NCBI GenBank assembly: GCA_026873275.1
Contig: JANTUC010000009.1
Coordinates: 930,001-994,000 of the forward strand
DNA length: 64,000 nt
Reading direction: 5' to 3'
Source of the DNA: Pseudopithomyces maydicus
Lineage: Eukaryota; Ascomycota; Dothideomycetes; Pleosporales; Didymosphaeriaceae
Shown: positions 9,570-21,227 of the stretch, piece by piece
Numbering within the stretch: the stretch's first letter is position 1
How the letters are laid out: every line of letters starts with the position of its first letter
Notes under the pieces: model-generated
The model's input: the letters and a program-made list of their open reading frames with translations, nothing else
Told to the model about the DNA's origin: nothing
Databases searched by the model: none
Program-made: the position numbers and the translations under genes

Positions 9570-12408
9570 CTAATGCTGCTGATAGTTCGTACCCCAACCA
9601 CCGCGGCTGTACGATCCGTATCCACCACCAAATCCACCGTACTGTCCAAAGTTGTTTTGGTGGCTACCGGCACCCTGGTGTCCCAATCCACCGAGGCCGC
9701 CATACTGGTTACCCTGGCCAAGATGGCCGGGATAGCCGCCAAAACCCTGCTGCTGCGGGAGACCACCTTGGCTGCCCTGGCTTTGAGGGTTGTTGGTAGC
9801 AGATCCTGGACGTCCGGGTTGGGCTCCAAGAGCAGAAGGACTAGGTCCACCGCTCTTGCTGTCGCTGAAAGGCTTCAGTGAATCTTCACTGGGTCCTTGC
9901 TGACCGAGCTGCTGCTGGCCATATGAAGTTTGGCCACTGTAGCCCCCTTGAGGCTGTCGATATGACTCAGGAAGCCCGCTAAAGGCGCCAGATCCTGCTG
10001 TGGCATTGTGCTGATTCTGGCCAGCTCCGGACACCGACCTTCCATAATCGCCACCCAATCCTCCACCCAATCCAGAGTCACGGCCGTGAATGGAAGAGCC
10101 ACCGAAAGCACCAACATTGGCGGGAGAAGATGAATGTTGGTCAAACGATCCTTGAGGGGGCATGCCGCCGTAGTGATGGGATTGTCCGTACATGTTCTTG
10201 CCAAAATTACCGTAGCCTTGGCCGTAGGCTCCGTATTGGCTAGCGTAGTTGGCGTAGTACGGATTGTTTGCATAATACGGGTGAGTATATGGGTAGTTGC
10301 CCGCGTGCCCTGGCTGACCATGGGGTTGCTGCATATGCTGGCCCTGCTGCTGTGATGCAGGTCCACTTGGGTGTTGGCCGCTCAAGGTCGGATTGGGTGT
10401 ATTGTGTCCGCTGTTTTGGGACTCGTTGTAGCGTGAGTGCGATTGCGACTGGCCCTGAGAGAAAGACGAATCATTAGGCCCAGATCCAAACGCGCTGCCA
10501 GTACGCTGCTGGGCGACTCCAGCTTCTTGCTGGCTAGGTGTGCCCTGCTGAGCATAGCTGCCATAATATTGCTGGTATGCTGCAGAGCGTTGCTGCTCGG
10601 AAGTGGGGTATTGGGACCCAAAAGCCTCGGGAGCAGATGAAAACCCGCCAACCTGAGCCTGAGATACTTGCTGTTGATTTTGTTGGCCGGGGTAGTCGTA
10701 CTGGTTCGTTTGCGGTGCCTGCTGACCGAATGGATCGTAAGGCTTTTGCGGGGGTGCCGCAGCTTCAGCCTGTCCATAGCGACCGAACTGGTTGTATGGC
10801 TGTTGGCTTTGTGAACCTTGGTTCTGCATTGCCTGCGCGGCGAGAGGGTTTGAAGGTGACTGTTGTGACAGCGGCTGTTGCTGGGGAACCGGAGGCAATC
10901 CAGGAGCCTGCTTGGGCGTTGACTCCTGCGGCTGGGACTCGGCAGGAGGGGCCTGTCGAGGAGCAGGAGGAAGAGCTGCCCTAGGCTGTGCAACTGGCGA
11001 ATGCTGCGGGGGTTGAGTCCGGGTCTCAGCATCTTCTCTATCCTCATCAACGTCAAGATTATCCGCATCGACATCCCCGTTCAGACCTAAGCTTCCGAAT
11101 TGCACTGCTGCCTGGTTTACAGCATGGTTTCCGGGCATGACAACTGCCTCTTGTTGTTCCAGAATTCTCCTCTGGAAACTAGTACTACGAGGGGTGGCCG
11201 TGGTGGCTTTGAGTGCAGTGGTCTGATATCCTCCAATGCCGGGGCGCCCGATTGGTGCCTGTCCTCCGGTGCTCAAAGGTGTCGCCACGCTCGCAAGACT
11301 CCCGATGTCCTTGGAGCTAGCAACGGTGCTAGCAACGGTCTCTGTGGCCGGACCGTGCGAAACATCAGGTATATGCTCGATGTTCTCCTTTGTTAATTCG
11401 TCTTTGGAAGGTGTGAGAGTAAGCTCGGGCGCAGCAGCTTCCTCCTTGTCGTTGGTTGTCTTGGACGAGTCTTCGGCTACGACTGGGGTTTCTTCGATAT
11501 TTTCATCTGGAACGGACAGCTGTTCTGCTTCGGCTGCAGGCTCTTGTGCAACTTCTGGGACCGATGGCTCTGCGGAGGCTGGGGTGGGCTCTTCTGGAGG
11601 CGGTGCTGGCTTCACGACCGGCTTCGGGACTGCAGGCTTAGGGACGGGCGCGAACATACTGGCCCAGGTCTTTGCAGCAGGGGCGGCTGGTTTGGGCGGC
11701 TCAGGCTTGGCGACAGCCGGAGCATCGATGGGTTTGGACTGTGCATCTTCTTTGGCTTCGCTGGTGGCGGCAGGAAGATTCCAGGCATTGGACTCGGCGG
11801 TCGGAACTGAGGTTGGTTCGGCAGCGCCGCCAGCACGGGTACCATTTGTAGCTGCGGCCCCGCCGCGACTGCCACGATATCCTCCCCGTCCACGGTCTGT
11901 GCCACGTCCACGACCACGAATACTGTCGCCTCCACGGACACGGGTGCTGGTTCCCCGCGGCGGCGGGGCGGTTTCAGTTGCGGCGGTCGTGTCCTTGACC
12001 TTTGAGCGGGATCGGTCGTTGGCCTTCTTGACCTCGGCGAACTGCGAGACATGGCCTGGTGAGAGGGGTCAGCAAGGACACGAGCAGCGTAGGTTGGATG
12101 GTTAGCAGGCGGAGGCGCTCACCTTCTGTGATCTTTTCGATGGTCGACGCAAGGTCGCCGTCCGAGTCCTGGAGGGCAAAGACCAGGTCGACGTCGGCCC
12201 AATCGGGGAAGAGCTCCTTCAGGGTGCTCAATTGGGATGAGTATCGCTTCTTGAGCTCACCCAGCTCGCCCTGGTCTGCCCATGTGTCGACGGCGCCGTC
12301 GCCGTTTGTCTGTTTGCTTGGGCGTGGGCCGCGCGACCCATGGCCTCCTCCTCTGCCGCCGCGGGCGGTGCTCCTGCCGCGCGCAGGCCGAGACTGTATG
12401 TCAGACAT
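9570..12408 (-). CDS. DEF1: Def1-like protein: CUE domain plus long Gln/Gly-rich region
   Basis: Exon 1 is 12408-12123 and exon 2 is 12055-9570, separated by a 67-nt intron (12056-12122, donor GTGAGC, CTGAC branch site, acceptor CCAG); 923 residues. The N-terminus has an RG-rich stretch (residues 10-31) and then a CUE domain at about 56-95 (LSTLKELFPDWADVDLVFALQ). The rest is low-complexity: Pro/Glu/Ala-rich, then Gln/Gly/Tyr/Ser-rich to the C-terminus, ending GGWGTNYQQH. This architecture is that of yeast Def1, which promotes ubiquitination and degradation of stalled RNA polymerase II and acts in telomere maintenance; those roles are family knowledge. The long prion-like tail is typical, so no truncation is suspected. 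The gene is divergent from the one at 13067, with a satellite-rich 0.66-kb gap between them. Confidence 0.88.
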
Positions 12409-13066
12409 GTGGTGTTGTGTGTGTGTGTGCCTCTGTAAAAGTGGGCGAGGACAAGAGATGTGCGGGTGGGAGATGATGTCGTTAGGGAGTGGGTGGAGGG
12501 TGCACTAAAAGAAGCAGCAAACGCTTGGCGCGCTGGCGGGCGGAACAGGCAGGCGCGGGGCTTTTGCGCAGAGTCGAGTCTACGAGTGAGGGGATGGCAT
12601 GCGCGGTGAAGAGGGTGTGAGATGTGCAAGGCGGCGCGTGCTGGCTATGCGCAGGCTGCTTGCGATCAAGGCTGAGCCCGTCACGTGCCGCGTGGTGCTG
12701 GGCACGGGACGGGCAAGGCTCAGCTGGGCACTGGAGTGGGCAGCTGGGGCATCCAACGCCCAGCACACAGCAGCCCAGCACACAGCACCAGGCACACAGC
12801 AGCCAGTACCCAGCAGCCAGTAGACTACCCAGCGCCCAGCGCCCAGCGCCCAGCACCCAGCACCCCCGGGGCCGGCACACAGCACACAGCACACTGCACA
12901 CTGCACGCTGCACACTACACACAGCGCCCCCGGGGTCGGCACACCCAGCACCCAGCGCCCAGCACCCAGCAATCAGCACCCAGCACCAAGCACCACCCTC
13001 CCCCTTCCCCTTCCCCCTTCCCCCTCCCCTCCCCTTCCGCGCCCGCCCGCGCCCGCCCGCCTCGCC
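12409..13066. other. Divergent promoter gap filled with satellite and pyrimidine tract
   Basis: This region separates the DEF1-like gene (-) and the gene at 13067 (+). It holds a short GT/CA run at 12413-12430, the compound CAGCACC-type repeat at about 12757-12992, and a C/T-rich tract at about 12990-13040. Long frames on both strands here are products of the repeats. Confidence 0.6.
12757..12992. repeat. Compound minisatellite, CAGCAC(C)/CAGCGCC-type units
   Basis: About 235 nt built from imperfect units such as cagcacaca, cccagcgcc and cccagcacc. The block cccagcgcc is repeated head to tail at about 12836-12860. The array is strand-asymmetric (C/A-rich on the + strand) and sits within 80 nt of the downstream ATG. 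Confidence 0.75.
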
Positions 13067-14341
13067 ATGCAGGCCCACGCCGCCCGCCGTGCCTTCGGCT
13101 CGCTGGCCTCCAAGATGCACCCCCAGCTGCCCTTGACCCCGCGCGAGAGCCAGCAGCTCCTCAACCTGCTCACCACCTCGTTCCGCTCCCACCTGGACCG
13201 CGAACATCCCGCCGCGCCCTCCGAGCGCCCCCTTCCCACCACCACCACCGAGCTCGCCCGCCTAGAGCACCCCAGGCGCGTGCCCTCCTCGTACGACTCG
13301 GCCGCCGACCATATCGGCTCCATCCTCTCCAATCCCCTGTTTGCAAGGCGCCCCCAGCGCAGAGCATCCGACTCGGCTGCCGCAGACGTTCTGAAAGACC
13401 CTCTCGCCTGGTTCCTCGACCATGTCGCCCTCGGTACAGCCGATGTTGCCAAAGCCAGCCTATGCATCCACGTGCTACGCAAGACACAGAGCAAGCCGAA
13501 CCGAGTGTCGCCGTCGAACCCCGGCAGAATGCCTGCGTCCATCATCGCCGAGTGGCTGCGCACGAGCGGGGCAGAGACATCCAAAGACTTCATGGCCATC
13601 CCCATGACTTCTAGTGGCCTCCCAGGAGAAAGCCTCGTGCATAAGCTCGTCCCTATGCTGCTAGCAGAGGGAAACCAGGCCCCATTGTGGCGGTGGTACT
13701 CATACAAGAGTGAGCACGGCGTCGTCCTGACTGCAGCCCAAGAGGCCGAGTTTAAATCGCAACTGCTGAAGCAAATGGTCGTGTCGGCGCACACCCGCGA
13801 CGAGGCCTTTACCATGTTCTTACAAGCATATCGTCTGGTGAGGGCAGACGAGTCACCCGCGACTGGACCATGGCTCAAAAGCCTCCAAGTCGTTGGCGGC
13901 CGTCTTGTCAATCAAATCGTTGCCAACACCCAGATTCCTTGCACAACTGAACTGTATGAGAAATTTGCACTATCTACCCAGTCATGGCTGCTGTCCTGGA
14001 AACCCGTTGTTCAAGCAATGCTGTGCCTCTGCCATCCCACTCAGCCTGACCCGCAGCCAGCACTTGCACTTATAAAACATCCAGATAGCATCATCGGGGC
14101 CACTATGTTGAAGCAGAGTAGGCAGAAGTTCCTGGTGCGAATGTGTCTAGCAACAGCACAACAACTGATCAAGGAAGAGGAATTCGCCGATGCCCAGCTC
14201 GCTATGGAATTCACCAAGGAACACTTTTCCGACCTTGTATTAATGAAGTACCACTCCGTAAATCAGAAAATTTCGGCCCAAGACAAGATAGCAGAAGAGA
14301 AGAAGAACATGGCAATGCTTGATCGACTCTTGCTCACTTGA
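13067..14341 (+). CDS. Conserved fungal protein of unknown function, possibly mitochondrial
   Basis: A single uninterrupted frame of 424 residues from the ATG at 13067 (context cgccATG) to 14341. The N-terminus MQAHAARRAFGSLASK is basic and free of acidic residues, as in a mitochondrial presequence. The rest is predicted mostly helical, with a long hydrophilic helix at the C-terminus (AQDKIAEEKKNMAMLDR). No catalytic motif, membrane span or zinc site is seen. The helix-rich layout with Trp/Leu-rich repeats is loosely like fungal mitochondrial expression factors, but I do not recognise the family and assign no function. The coding strand is C-rich at the start, continuous with the pyrimidine tract just upstream. 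Confidence 0.72.
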   Translation: MQAHAARRAFGSLASKMHPQLPLTPRESQQLLNLLTTSFRSHLDREHPAAPSERPLPTTTTELARLEHPRRVPSSYDSAADHIGSILSNPLFARRPQRRASDSAAADVLKDPLAWFLDHVALGTADVAKASLCIHVLRKTQSKPNRVSPSNPGRMPASIIAEWLRTSGAETSKDFMAIPMTSSGLPGESLVHKLVPMLLAEGNQAPLWRWYSYKSEHGVVLTAAQEAEFKSQLLKQMVVSAHTRDEAFTMFLQAYRLVRADESPATGPWLKSLQVVGGRLVNQIVANTQIPCTTELYEKFALSTQSWLLSWKPVVQAMLCLCHPTQPDPQPALALIKHPDSIIGATMLKQSRQKFLVRMCLATAQQLIKEEEFADAQLAMEFTKEHFSDLVLMKYHSVNQKISAQDKIAEEKKNMAMLDRLLLT

Positions 14342-15140
14342 GCGAACGTCGCGAACGATGCCCAACAAGAAAGAAGCGCGCATTCCAAGAAAGCTGCGGA
14401 TCGCATCAGATCTCTGCGACTGGCTTCATGCTGCTGGAACACCGATCAGCAGGACATCGATGCTCATGGATTAAAATCGGCCCAAGATCTTGGAAAAGCC
14501 AAATTGCCAAGAGCTAACTAACCTTTTTACCTTTGGTAATTTCGTCGCGGCAGGCTTAAGCAAGTGTGTCTACTGTGAGCGGAGTATTATACGTCATGGT
14601 GCGCCTACCAGTAACGGTGAGGAAACATTGCCGAGAACTTTGGAGGTTGCTTCGAACGTAGCGGGGTGTGAAGCCATAGGATCGTCGTCTATCCACAATG
14701 ACATCGATCTCTCTGTCTCTCGACGTTCGCTGCAATCGACACGCGTTGCAAAAGTAGCCAGTCCCAAAGATTTCTAAAACTAATCAATCCATCGGGCTAG
14801 TCATTGTGACACAATATTGGATCGTTCACAAGTACGTTCAAATGTGTAGCTATGTACATATCCATTTTACATGTGATCGTCGTTATCCACGCGTTCACTC
14901 TTCGTTAGCATTACATCATAACCACATAAATTGGGGATTGTATGGGGGAAGTAAGAAATGCTTTTGGTATCTTGTTCATATGGAAATCGTCTGATCTAAG
15001 CAGCACAGCTGTTCATGTGTTCAGGCAAGCTATGCATAATAAATAAGTAATTAAAAGCTCATAACCCGAACGCCAGAGGTATGCCATATCATGTCGTCAA
15101 TAACAACAACAACCCGACTCAGCACTTGAGCCATAGTCGC
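14342..15140. other. Convergent intergenic region
   Basis: About 800 nt between the 3' ends of the genes at 13067 (+) and 15141 (-). Short frames at 14490-14994 lack any domain signature. Probably 3' UTRs only. Confidence 0.45.
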
Positions 15141-16631
15141 TTACTCAATAGCTGATACACCACCGTTACCCAACACCGGATTGATCGACTCGTCAAACTG
15201 GAACCTAAAGTCCTGACCAAGCTCCTTCTTGATAGCCGTCTGCACCGCCTCTAGCACGTTGATGAACACGCCGAAGCTTGCAGGGTTCTCCTTGTCATTG
15301 CCCTCGCCCTGGTACACGCCCGTGCGAACCAAGCACGTGTTCCAACCGTACATGTTACCACCAATGATGTCAGAGGCGGGGTTGTCACCGATCATGTAGA
15401 TGTTCTTAGGCAGCTTCTCGTCGCTGTGGATCGTCTCCATCCAGGATGCGATGACTTCGTCGGCGTACTTGTAGGTGGCAAGCTCGGGCTTGCCGTACAC
15501 TACACGCTCCAGGTCTACGCCGGTAAGGGCCTTGTACATGGCTTCGAGGCCAATGCGGAAGGCACCTTGAGACATGCGAGGATAGGGGTGCTCTGTAGGG
15601 CAGAGTAAATCTCCCTGGGAGAAGTAGATTGGAATGCGCTGGGACACGGGATCCTTGGCTCTGGTGCCAAAGCGACCATCCTCGGACTGCAGGAGATCCA
15701 TGATGATTTGCATGTCAGTAGCGTAGTCGCGGCTGTCGGAGAAGACCATGATGGCATCAATGTTGGTCTTGGAGAAGTCGCGCGGTCGGCTGGTCTTGCG
15801 CTCCTCCTCGGTGAAGACGCGGTAGGGGGCGATGGTGGTATCCCATGCGATGATATCATTGGGAACCACGATATCTTGGAAACCGTACTCTTCAGCAACC
15901 TCGCGACACTTGTAACCTTCACCACCAACGACAAGGACAGTCTTGTAGTACTCAGCCAGAGCACGCATGGGAGTGTGCGACTGGATGAACTGTTCGGTGG
16001 AGATTGGGTTGTGCAGAATCTTGCTGAGCTGCGCGACACGCTGGGTTTCGACCTTTCCAGATCCGTTCGTGAGAAAGATGTGTGGGATCTTGATACCGAG
16101 CTCATTGTCACCGTTCAGAATCTCAAGGACACGCTTGCCCTCGGGGATCAAACGATCACCATGAACAAGGACACCATCAATGTCAAAGACGAATGCCATA
16201 TCCTTGGCTGCCTTTACTTTCTCGCTGCTGAGATCCTGAACCTGCGCAGCCAAGATGTCTCGCGTAGGCTGGATTGGGGGCATACCAGGACGTGTAGGCT
16301 TTCCATCTTCGGCATAATGTACGCTGGACAACCTCGACTGACGCTTGGAGCGAGGGATAGGAAGAGAGGTACCGAAAGAGTTGCGGGATCCGCGGCGATC
16401 CCTCATGCTGGGTGACAAGGAGAGATTGTGCATATAGGCAGACGCATCTGAGATTGAAGAGCGGGTTGCAGGAACTTCGATGGAGTTGTGCCCTTGCCCA
16501 TTGCCATCAGCTGGAATGCTGAGGGTTTCCTTGTACGAGGAGCCATTGGTAGCTTCATTGGTGCCGCCATTGGTCTTGACAGGAGCGACGGGTCCATCGA
16601 CCCCGAAATCAGAGTCGTCGAAGGCAGGCAT
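15141..16631 (-). CDS. HAD-superfamily class IIA hydrolase, CECR5/YKR070W-like
   Basis: A single exon of 496 residues from the ATG at 16631. HAD motif I is FVFDIDGVL (D150, D152), followed by the class IIA cap start PEGKRVLEIL; motif II is FLTNGSG (about 187-192); motif III Lys lies in VYGKPE (K381); motif IV is MIGDNPASDI (413-422). This is the order of the CECR5/TIGR01456 family, which is related to NagD-like phosphatases. The first 120 residues are Ser/Thr/Arg-rich and look disordered. The family's substrate is not firmly known; in fungi it is often annotated as a phosphatidyl synthase or mitochondrial HAD protein. No transmembrane segment is evident here. The complete set of catalytic residues suggests an active enzyme. 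Confidence 0.85.
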   Translation of the reverse strand: MPAFDDSDFGVDGPVAPVKTNGGTNEATNGSSYKETLSIPADGNGQGHNSIEVPATRSSISDASAYMHNLSLSPSMRDRRGSRNSFGTSLPIPRSKRQSRLSSVHYAEDGKPTRPGMPPIQPTRDILAAQVQDLSSEKVKAAKDMAFVFDIDGVLVHGDRLIPEGKRVLEILNGDNELGIKIPHIFLTNGSGKVETQRVAQLSKILHNPISTEQFIQSHTPMRALAEYYKTVLVVGGEGYKCREVAEEYGFQDIVVPNDIIAWDTTIAPYRVFTEEERKTSRPRDFSKTNIDAIMVFSDSRDYATDMQIIMDLLQSEDGRFGTRAKDPVSQRIPIYFSQGDLLCPTEHPYPRMSQGAFRIGLEAMYKALTGVDLERVVYGKPELATYKYADEVIASWMETIHSDEKLPKNIYMIGDNPASDIIGGNMYGWNTCLVRTGVYQGEGNDKENPASFGVFINVLEAVQTAIKKELGQDFRFQFDESINPVLGNGGVSAIE

Positions 16632-18176
16632 GGTGATAGCCTTGGGGAACTTGGGGTATCAAGACTGGATAGAAGTAAAGGGAACTGCTAAGGAGTCCTG
16701 GGAGATGGAGGCTACTTGCAGAGGTTGGGGAGTCTGAGGGTGGAAATGATACCCCTTCTGAATGCGGAGGGATGGGTATATAAGTGATGTCAGCCATCAT
16801 CACTCCTTACGACGTAACGCCGTTTAAAGATTCTAGTTGCAGTCTTGGGCTGTTCTTTCGGCCGCTGCCTTGCCCGTACCCTTCCGATAAGCTCCATACT
16901 TTCAATCCTGAAACCACGATTGGACTCCACTAAGGTACTCCACAGCCCAAGCATCATGACGCAGCACATCGCTCTGACCGGAGCCATGGTTTGTGCTCAG
17001 CGCTTCGCCGCTCGGTTGCCGCTTCTGAAGAACCCTTATCGCTCCAAGGTCGAGCTAATACCAACAGACTAGGTGCCATACATTCGTCATGCCCGAAAAG
17101 CGGGTAAAAATGGGTGCTGTTATTGAACGTGGCAGAATTACTTGCCACAAAGCTTAGTAGAGGTCCACAACTGCTATCACCACTGCTCAATGTAATGCCA
17201 GCTTCATGCGACTATACCCCACCACATTATCCACACTCACCGCTATGCTTCTCGTATTCATGACAGGGAAAATCGTTGCACGGGCTTTTGCACAACAGCT
17301 CAAGCGCTGCCCCAGGATGCATACACTAATTGAAAGGTCATACCTACCTAAAGAACGGCAATCGCCGCGATGTATCGCCGAATACAACACGCATCGATGT
17401 ACGCTGACAGTGTGCATTTCAAGCGAAGAGCCGCATTGGTGACACCCTTGGGGAAAATTTGCCGAAAAGTGGGTATACGAAAGGTAGTGGTGCATGGGTT
17501 CGCCGAGTGTTCGGCCTAATTCTGAAAGGCCCACTTTTCTGGCGGTCCGTCCCTGCTGATCGCACTTGACGTCTTGCTGCCAGCCGACGAAAGCCCTAAT
17601 CATGTGGAAGAGTCGGCAAAGCTGCGATGCCCGTAGCATCACTACGCCATGTTACCCCAGAATGGGCAAGGCAAGGCCAGTAACGCCAGGCGTTGCCGGA
17701 TTCCGAGAAAGATTTCCTACGCTTCACGAATCATCGTTGAGTATCGCTGGCTGGCATCAGATGGTCACTAGACGAAGGGTCCACCGAGGTCCACTGTAAT
17801 GATGTAATGCTTTAGCAAGTACTGCCAGGAAACTGCTCGTCGATGAAACTGTTGGATGATGTTTTATGGAGATGATCAATTTTGGCGCAGCAGAGATTGT
17901 ATACTGGGACGAACAATATCCGGAGCCGGCCGTGGAAGAGCATGCGGTGAGCCCGAGAGTGATGTTATGGCGTGAAAGTTCGGATTTCCGCTGGAGCCTT
18001 GGTTAAGGATATATGTGACTTTGCATCGACCCCGCGCGGGAGCCCGGCATATCATCATTACGACTGAACAATCATTAGCTTGAGCAAAACCCCAGACACA
18101 TACCTAGCACGCTCATCTACCTCTCCCTATTAACACGCATACACACAAACACACTGCGCATTAGCAAACCATCGGC
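16632..18176. other. Divergent intergenic region between the HAD hydrolase and AKR genes
   Basis: About 1.5 kb. Small frames at 16790-17799 have no recognisable signature. The right end holds an A/C-rich leader ending just before the ATG at 18177. A GC-rich palindromic patch (cccgcgcggg) is at about 18031-18040. Nothing else is recognised. Confidence 0.4.
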
Positions 18177-19145
18177 ATGGCACCTCTCGCAAACACAAAG
18201 ACGTACAAGCTCTCCAATGGCGTTACTATTCCGGCTGTTGGGTTTGGAACCTTTGCCAACGAAGGCGCTACTGGAGAGACGTACAAGGCCGTCACGCAGG
18301 CATTGAGCACCGGATATAGGCACCTGGACTGTGCCTGGTTTTACCAGAATGAAGCCGAAGTGGGAGACGCTGTACACGATTTCCTCAAGGCGAACCCTTC
18401 GGTCAAACGCTCAGATATCTTCATTTGTACCAAGGTGTGGCCTCACCTAATGGAACCGGATCAGATCAAGTGGAGCTTCAACAATTCCTTGGAGAAGCTC
18501 CGCATGGATTACATCGACCTCTTCCTCTTGCATTGGCCATTCGCCGTAGAGAGTGACGACAACCGCATGCCCAAGATTGGCGCCGATGGCAAATATATTC
18601 TGAAGAAGGATTTGACGAACAATTTGGAACCTTCATGGCGGGCGGTAGAAGAGCTCTACCAGTCGGGCAAGACGAAGGCTATCGGCACGTCGAATTGGAC
18701 AATCGACGGCCTCAAAAAGACACTCTCGTACGCCAATGTCAAGCCCATGGTCAACCAGATTGAATGCCATCCGTTCCTTCCGAACGAAGAACTCGTCCAA
18801 TTCTGTTTCAAGAATGACATCATCCCCGAGGCATATTCGCCCCTGGGCAGCCAGAACCAGGTCCCGACGACCGGCGAGACGGTACGGGAGAACAAGACGC
18901 TCAACGAAGTCGCAAAGAGGAGCGGACATGATCTTGCTCAGGTATTGCTCGCTTGGGGTCTTCGCAGGGGTTATGTCGTTCTCCCAAAGAGCTCAACGCC
19001 TAAGCGCATTGAGAGCAACTGGTTGATTCCCGAACTCAGCGACGAGGATTTTGAAGCGGTCCAGAGTGTTGCCAAGGGGCGTCACACGCGTTTCGTCAAT
19101 ATGAAGGACACATTTGGATATAACGTCTGGCCAGAGGAGGAGTAG
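18177..19145 (+). CDS. Aldo-keto reductase, NADPH-dependent
   Basis: An intronless gene of 322 residues. The AKR signature GYRHLDCAWFYQNEAEVG carries catalytic D51 and Y56; the other two catalytic residues are K86 (ICTKVW) and H119 (LLHWP). SNW near 176-178 and the PKSSTPKRIESN loop near the C-terminus match the cofactor-binding phosphate clamp of NADPH-dependent members. Length and motifs fit the fungal glycerol/aldose reductase group (Gcy1/Gld1-like); the exact substrate cannot be told. Expected reaction: reversible reduction of an aldehyde or ketone to an alcohol in the cytosol. Neighbours are unrelated in function, so no pathway cluster is implied. The start at 18177 gives the standard AKR N-terminus (KLSNGVTIPAVGFGTF). 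Confidence 0.9.
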   Translation: MAPLANTKTYKLSNGVTIPAVGFGTFANEGATGETYKAVTQALSTGYRHLDCAWFYQNEAEVGDAVHDFLKANPSVKRSDIFICTKVWPHLMEPDQIKWSFNNSLEKLRMDYIDLFLLHWPFAVESDDNRMPKIGADGKYILKKDLTNNLEPSWRAVEELYQSGKTKAIGTSNWTIDGLKKTLSYANVKPMVNQIECHPFLPNEELVQFCFKNDIIPEAYSPLGSQNQVPTTGETVRENKTLNEVAKRSGHDLAQVLLAWGLRRGYVVLPKSSTPKRIESNWLIPELSDEDFEAVQSVAKGRHTRFVNMKDTFGYNVWPEEE

Positions 19146-21227
19146 AGGGGTTGTACGATGGCTCGGTCAGCGTGCGCAATGATTGTCAGCTGTCAGTGAT
19201 CTGGCTGGACGGGACAAGCCTCTGTCAACACAGCGGCTGTGAGCTGTAATTTTTTTTTAGCGTTTACCGATTCTTTTTTCCATCCCATGTAAAACTTGTA
19301 GTCATACCAATCAACAGAAGAAGAAATTCAGTGCGCGACAAGGTGCCGCTTTTGACTTGCTTTTGCGAACATTGCTCCAACTTGTCGGCGACGTGGTGAG
19401 GCAGCAATGGGTTGTTCGAAAGGCCATTGCGTGGTTGTGTGTTGGGGAAGAACATGGTAAGAAAAGGAGCTTTCTTTAACGGAAGAAATGACCACTGCTC
19501 GATGTGCGGTCCGCGGTCCGCTCTTGTTTGGGGATGTCACCCACCTACCTGCTTTAGGAAGGTCCGTTGGTCTGCTCTTCGAGGATATGTTGTACTCGTA
19601 CTCGAATCCCAGGCGAAAGGTACCTCCTCATCTTTTACTCTTTGCGTGATCTGTCTGTCGTAATTGGGCCAACACGAGTATTCCAAAGCTTGTAGCTGGT
19701 CTGGACGTTGCGAGGGGCCACGAAGTAACCATTGGGACATGGATGCACCAATATCTGGTGCCTGACACGAGGTACAGCCTGTGGCACCGGCTTTTGTGCT
19801 AGGCTATCGCATCATCGAGGCACGACATGTTTCGTACCTGGAGCTCTGGTGGTCGAAGCCACCGACACGCATGCAGGGAGGGAGCATCCTGGAGACAGCA
19901 CGGCAAAAGGAAGGGAGGGACTGTGCCCTGCGGCGCGACCTTATGGCCATGAGCAATTTCAGGTGCAAGTTGTTTTTGTTTTTCTGGGGTGGGATGACCA
20001 ACGTCGCGTTGTTGTACTGCGAGCTGTCAAATGCGCCACCTGACCAAGGCTGCGCCCGGGCGCCACTTGGCTTGATACGAAAGACAAAGGGGAAGGGGGT
20101 TTCCAGTTGTTTTTTTCTTTGAAGACAAACGCTATAGGTGTACTACTGCATTGTTGTCGCTATCATGATGAATCTTAAATATGATCCCAAAGTTATTATG
20201 ATGATGCTCAACACACTAGGCATATGCACGTTCCAGGCTCAAGCACTATTCCCTATGGGCCTATGGGATGCCGTAGGATCGGCAGGCCATCCCCACGTCC
20301 TCCTCGCCAATCTCGTTCGGCTCAGCTCAGCCCGCCCAAGCCTCCGACCTCACTCATTGACGCCATGAGTACCTGCGTGTTGCGCAGGGTTCCCCCCTCA
20401 TACATCTGAAAAATAACCGTGTTACAATAGCGCGCAACCATCACCACGACAGCGCCGTACCTCAGTCTCTGCATCCTAGCTCCTCCATGCGCTGCTGCAG
20501 GAGACCACGGGACAATAGGACAATGGGACAACGGAATGACAAGATGGCTCATCGGCGACGACTTGCGTAGCGGGCTTGACCACGGCTCCGCACTTTGCAC
20601 ATGGTGAACCGCTATCCTCTGCCTCTGACATTAGCCTGACCCGGCCGCGCCCTGTCCATTGGCTTTGCGTTTGCTGCAGTTCTGGGGTCCGCAAGCTTGA
20701 TTGGAGGCGGCGATCGACTGGGTAGACCCTGAATCGGTTTTGGGTTCCTGTAGGCCGGTCTTGCCTGCGGTAGCCTTCCGGCATGTTTCTTTGAAATGGA
20801 GGGCTATCATATCGCCATCACAGACTCTTTCTTAACCTCCTTCTTCCTTCTCCGAGTAATAATGACCATCCTGTCTTTTTTCAACAACACCTTTCAAAGA
20901 CTGCGTTTCCCATGAGCCCGAGCAGCACACCTACTGCCCGCTGCCCCATTGCCCCATCGACCATGTTGCAGCCGAATGCCTCGAGATCGCACCTTCCTTC
21001 CCATCACGCGCTTGAATGGCAAGTCTACCCAACAATCTCGTATTTCTGGACCACGAATCCATGAGATTCCCTGCCTGATCAGTCTGCTGAATGGCATTAA
21101 GCCGCTCACTTTTTGCCTTTCACCTTCCACTATGAACCGTGGACTGTGAACATCATCATCGTGTATCTAAAGTGGACGCTATTCTGATGCGCTAAGCAGG
21201 CAGCAATCCCGACCATCACCTGCTACA
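19146..21227. other. Intergenic region without a recognised gene
   Basis: About 2.1 kb. Short frames at 19264-21149 on both strands lack domains and consistent splice sites. Short imperfect repeats of gggacaa/gccccat type occur at about 20505-20535 and 20940-20958. The right end probably contains the promoter of the gene at 21228. Confidence 0.4.

Noticed and set aside
9573..12105. Long antisense frames opposite the DEF1-like gene (up to 289 codons)
   Set aside because: They mirror the low-complexity Gln/Gly/Pro coding repeats of the real gene and have no protein signature of their own.
12482..13614. Cys/Ala/Gly-rich or Pro/Ser/Thr-rich frames in the satellite between 12.5 and 13.6 kb
   Set aside because: Translations of the CAGCACC satellite in various frames; repetitive and unsupported.
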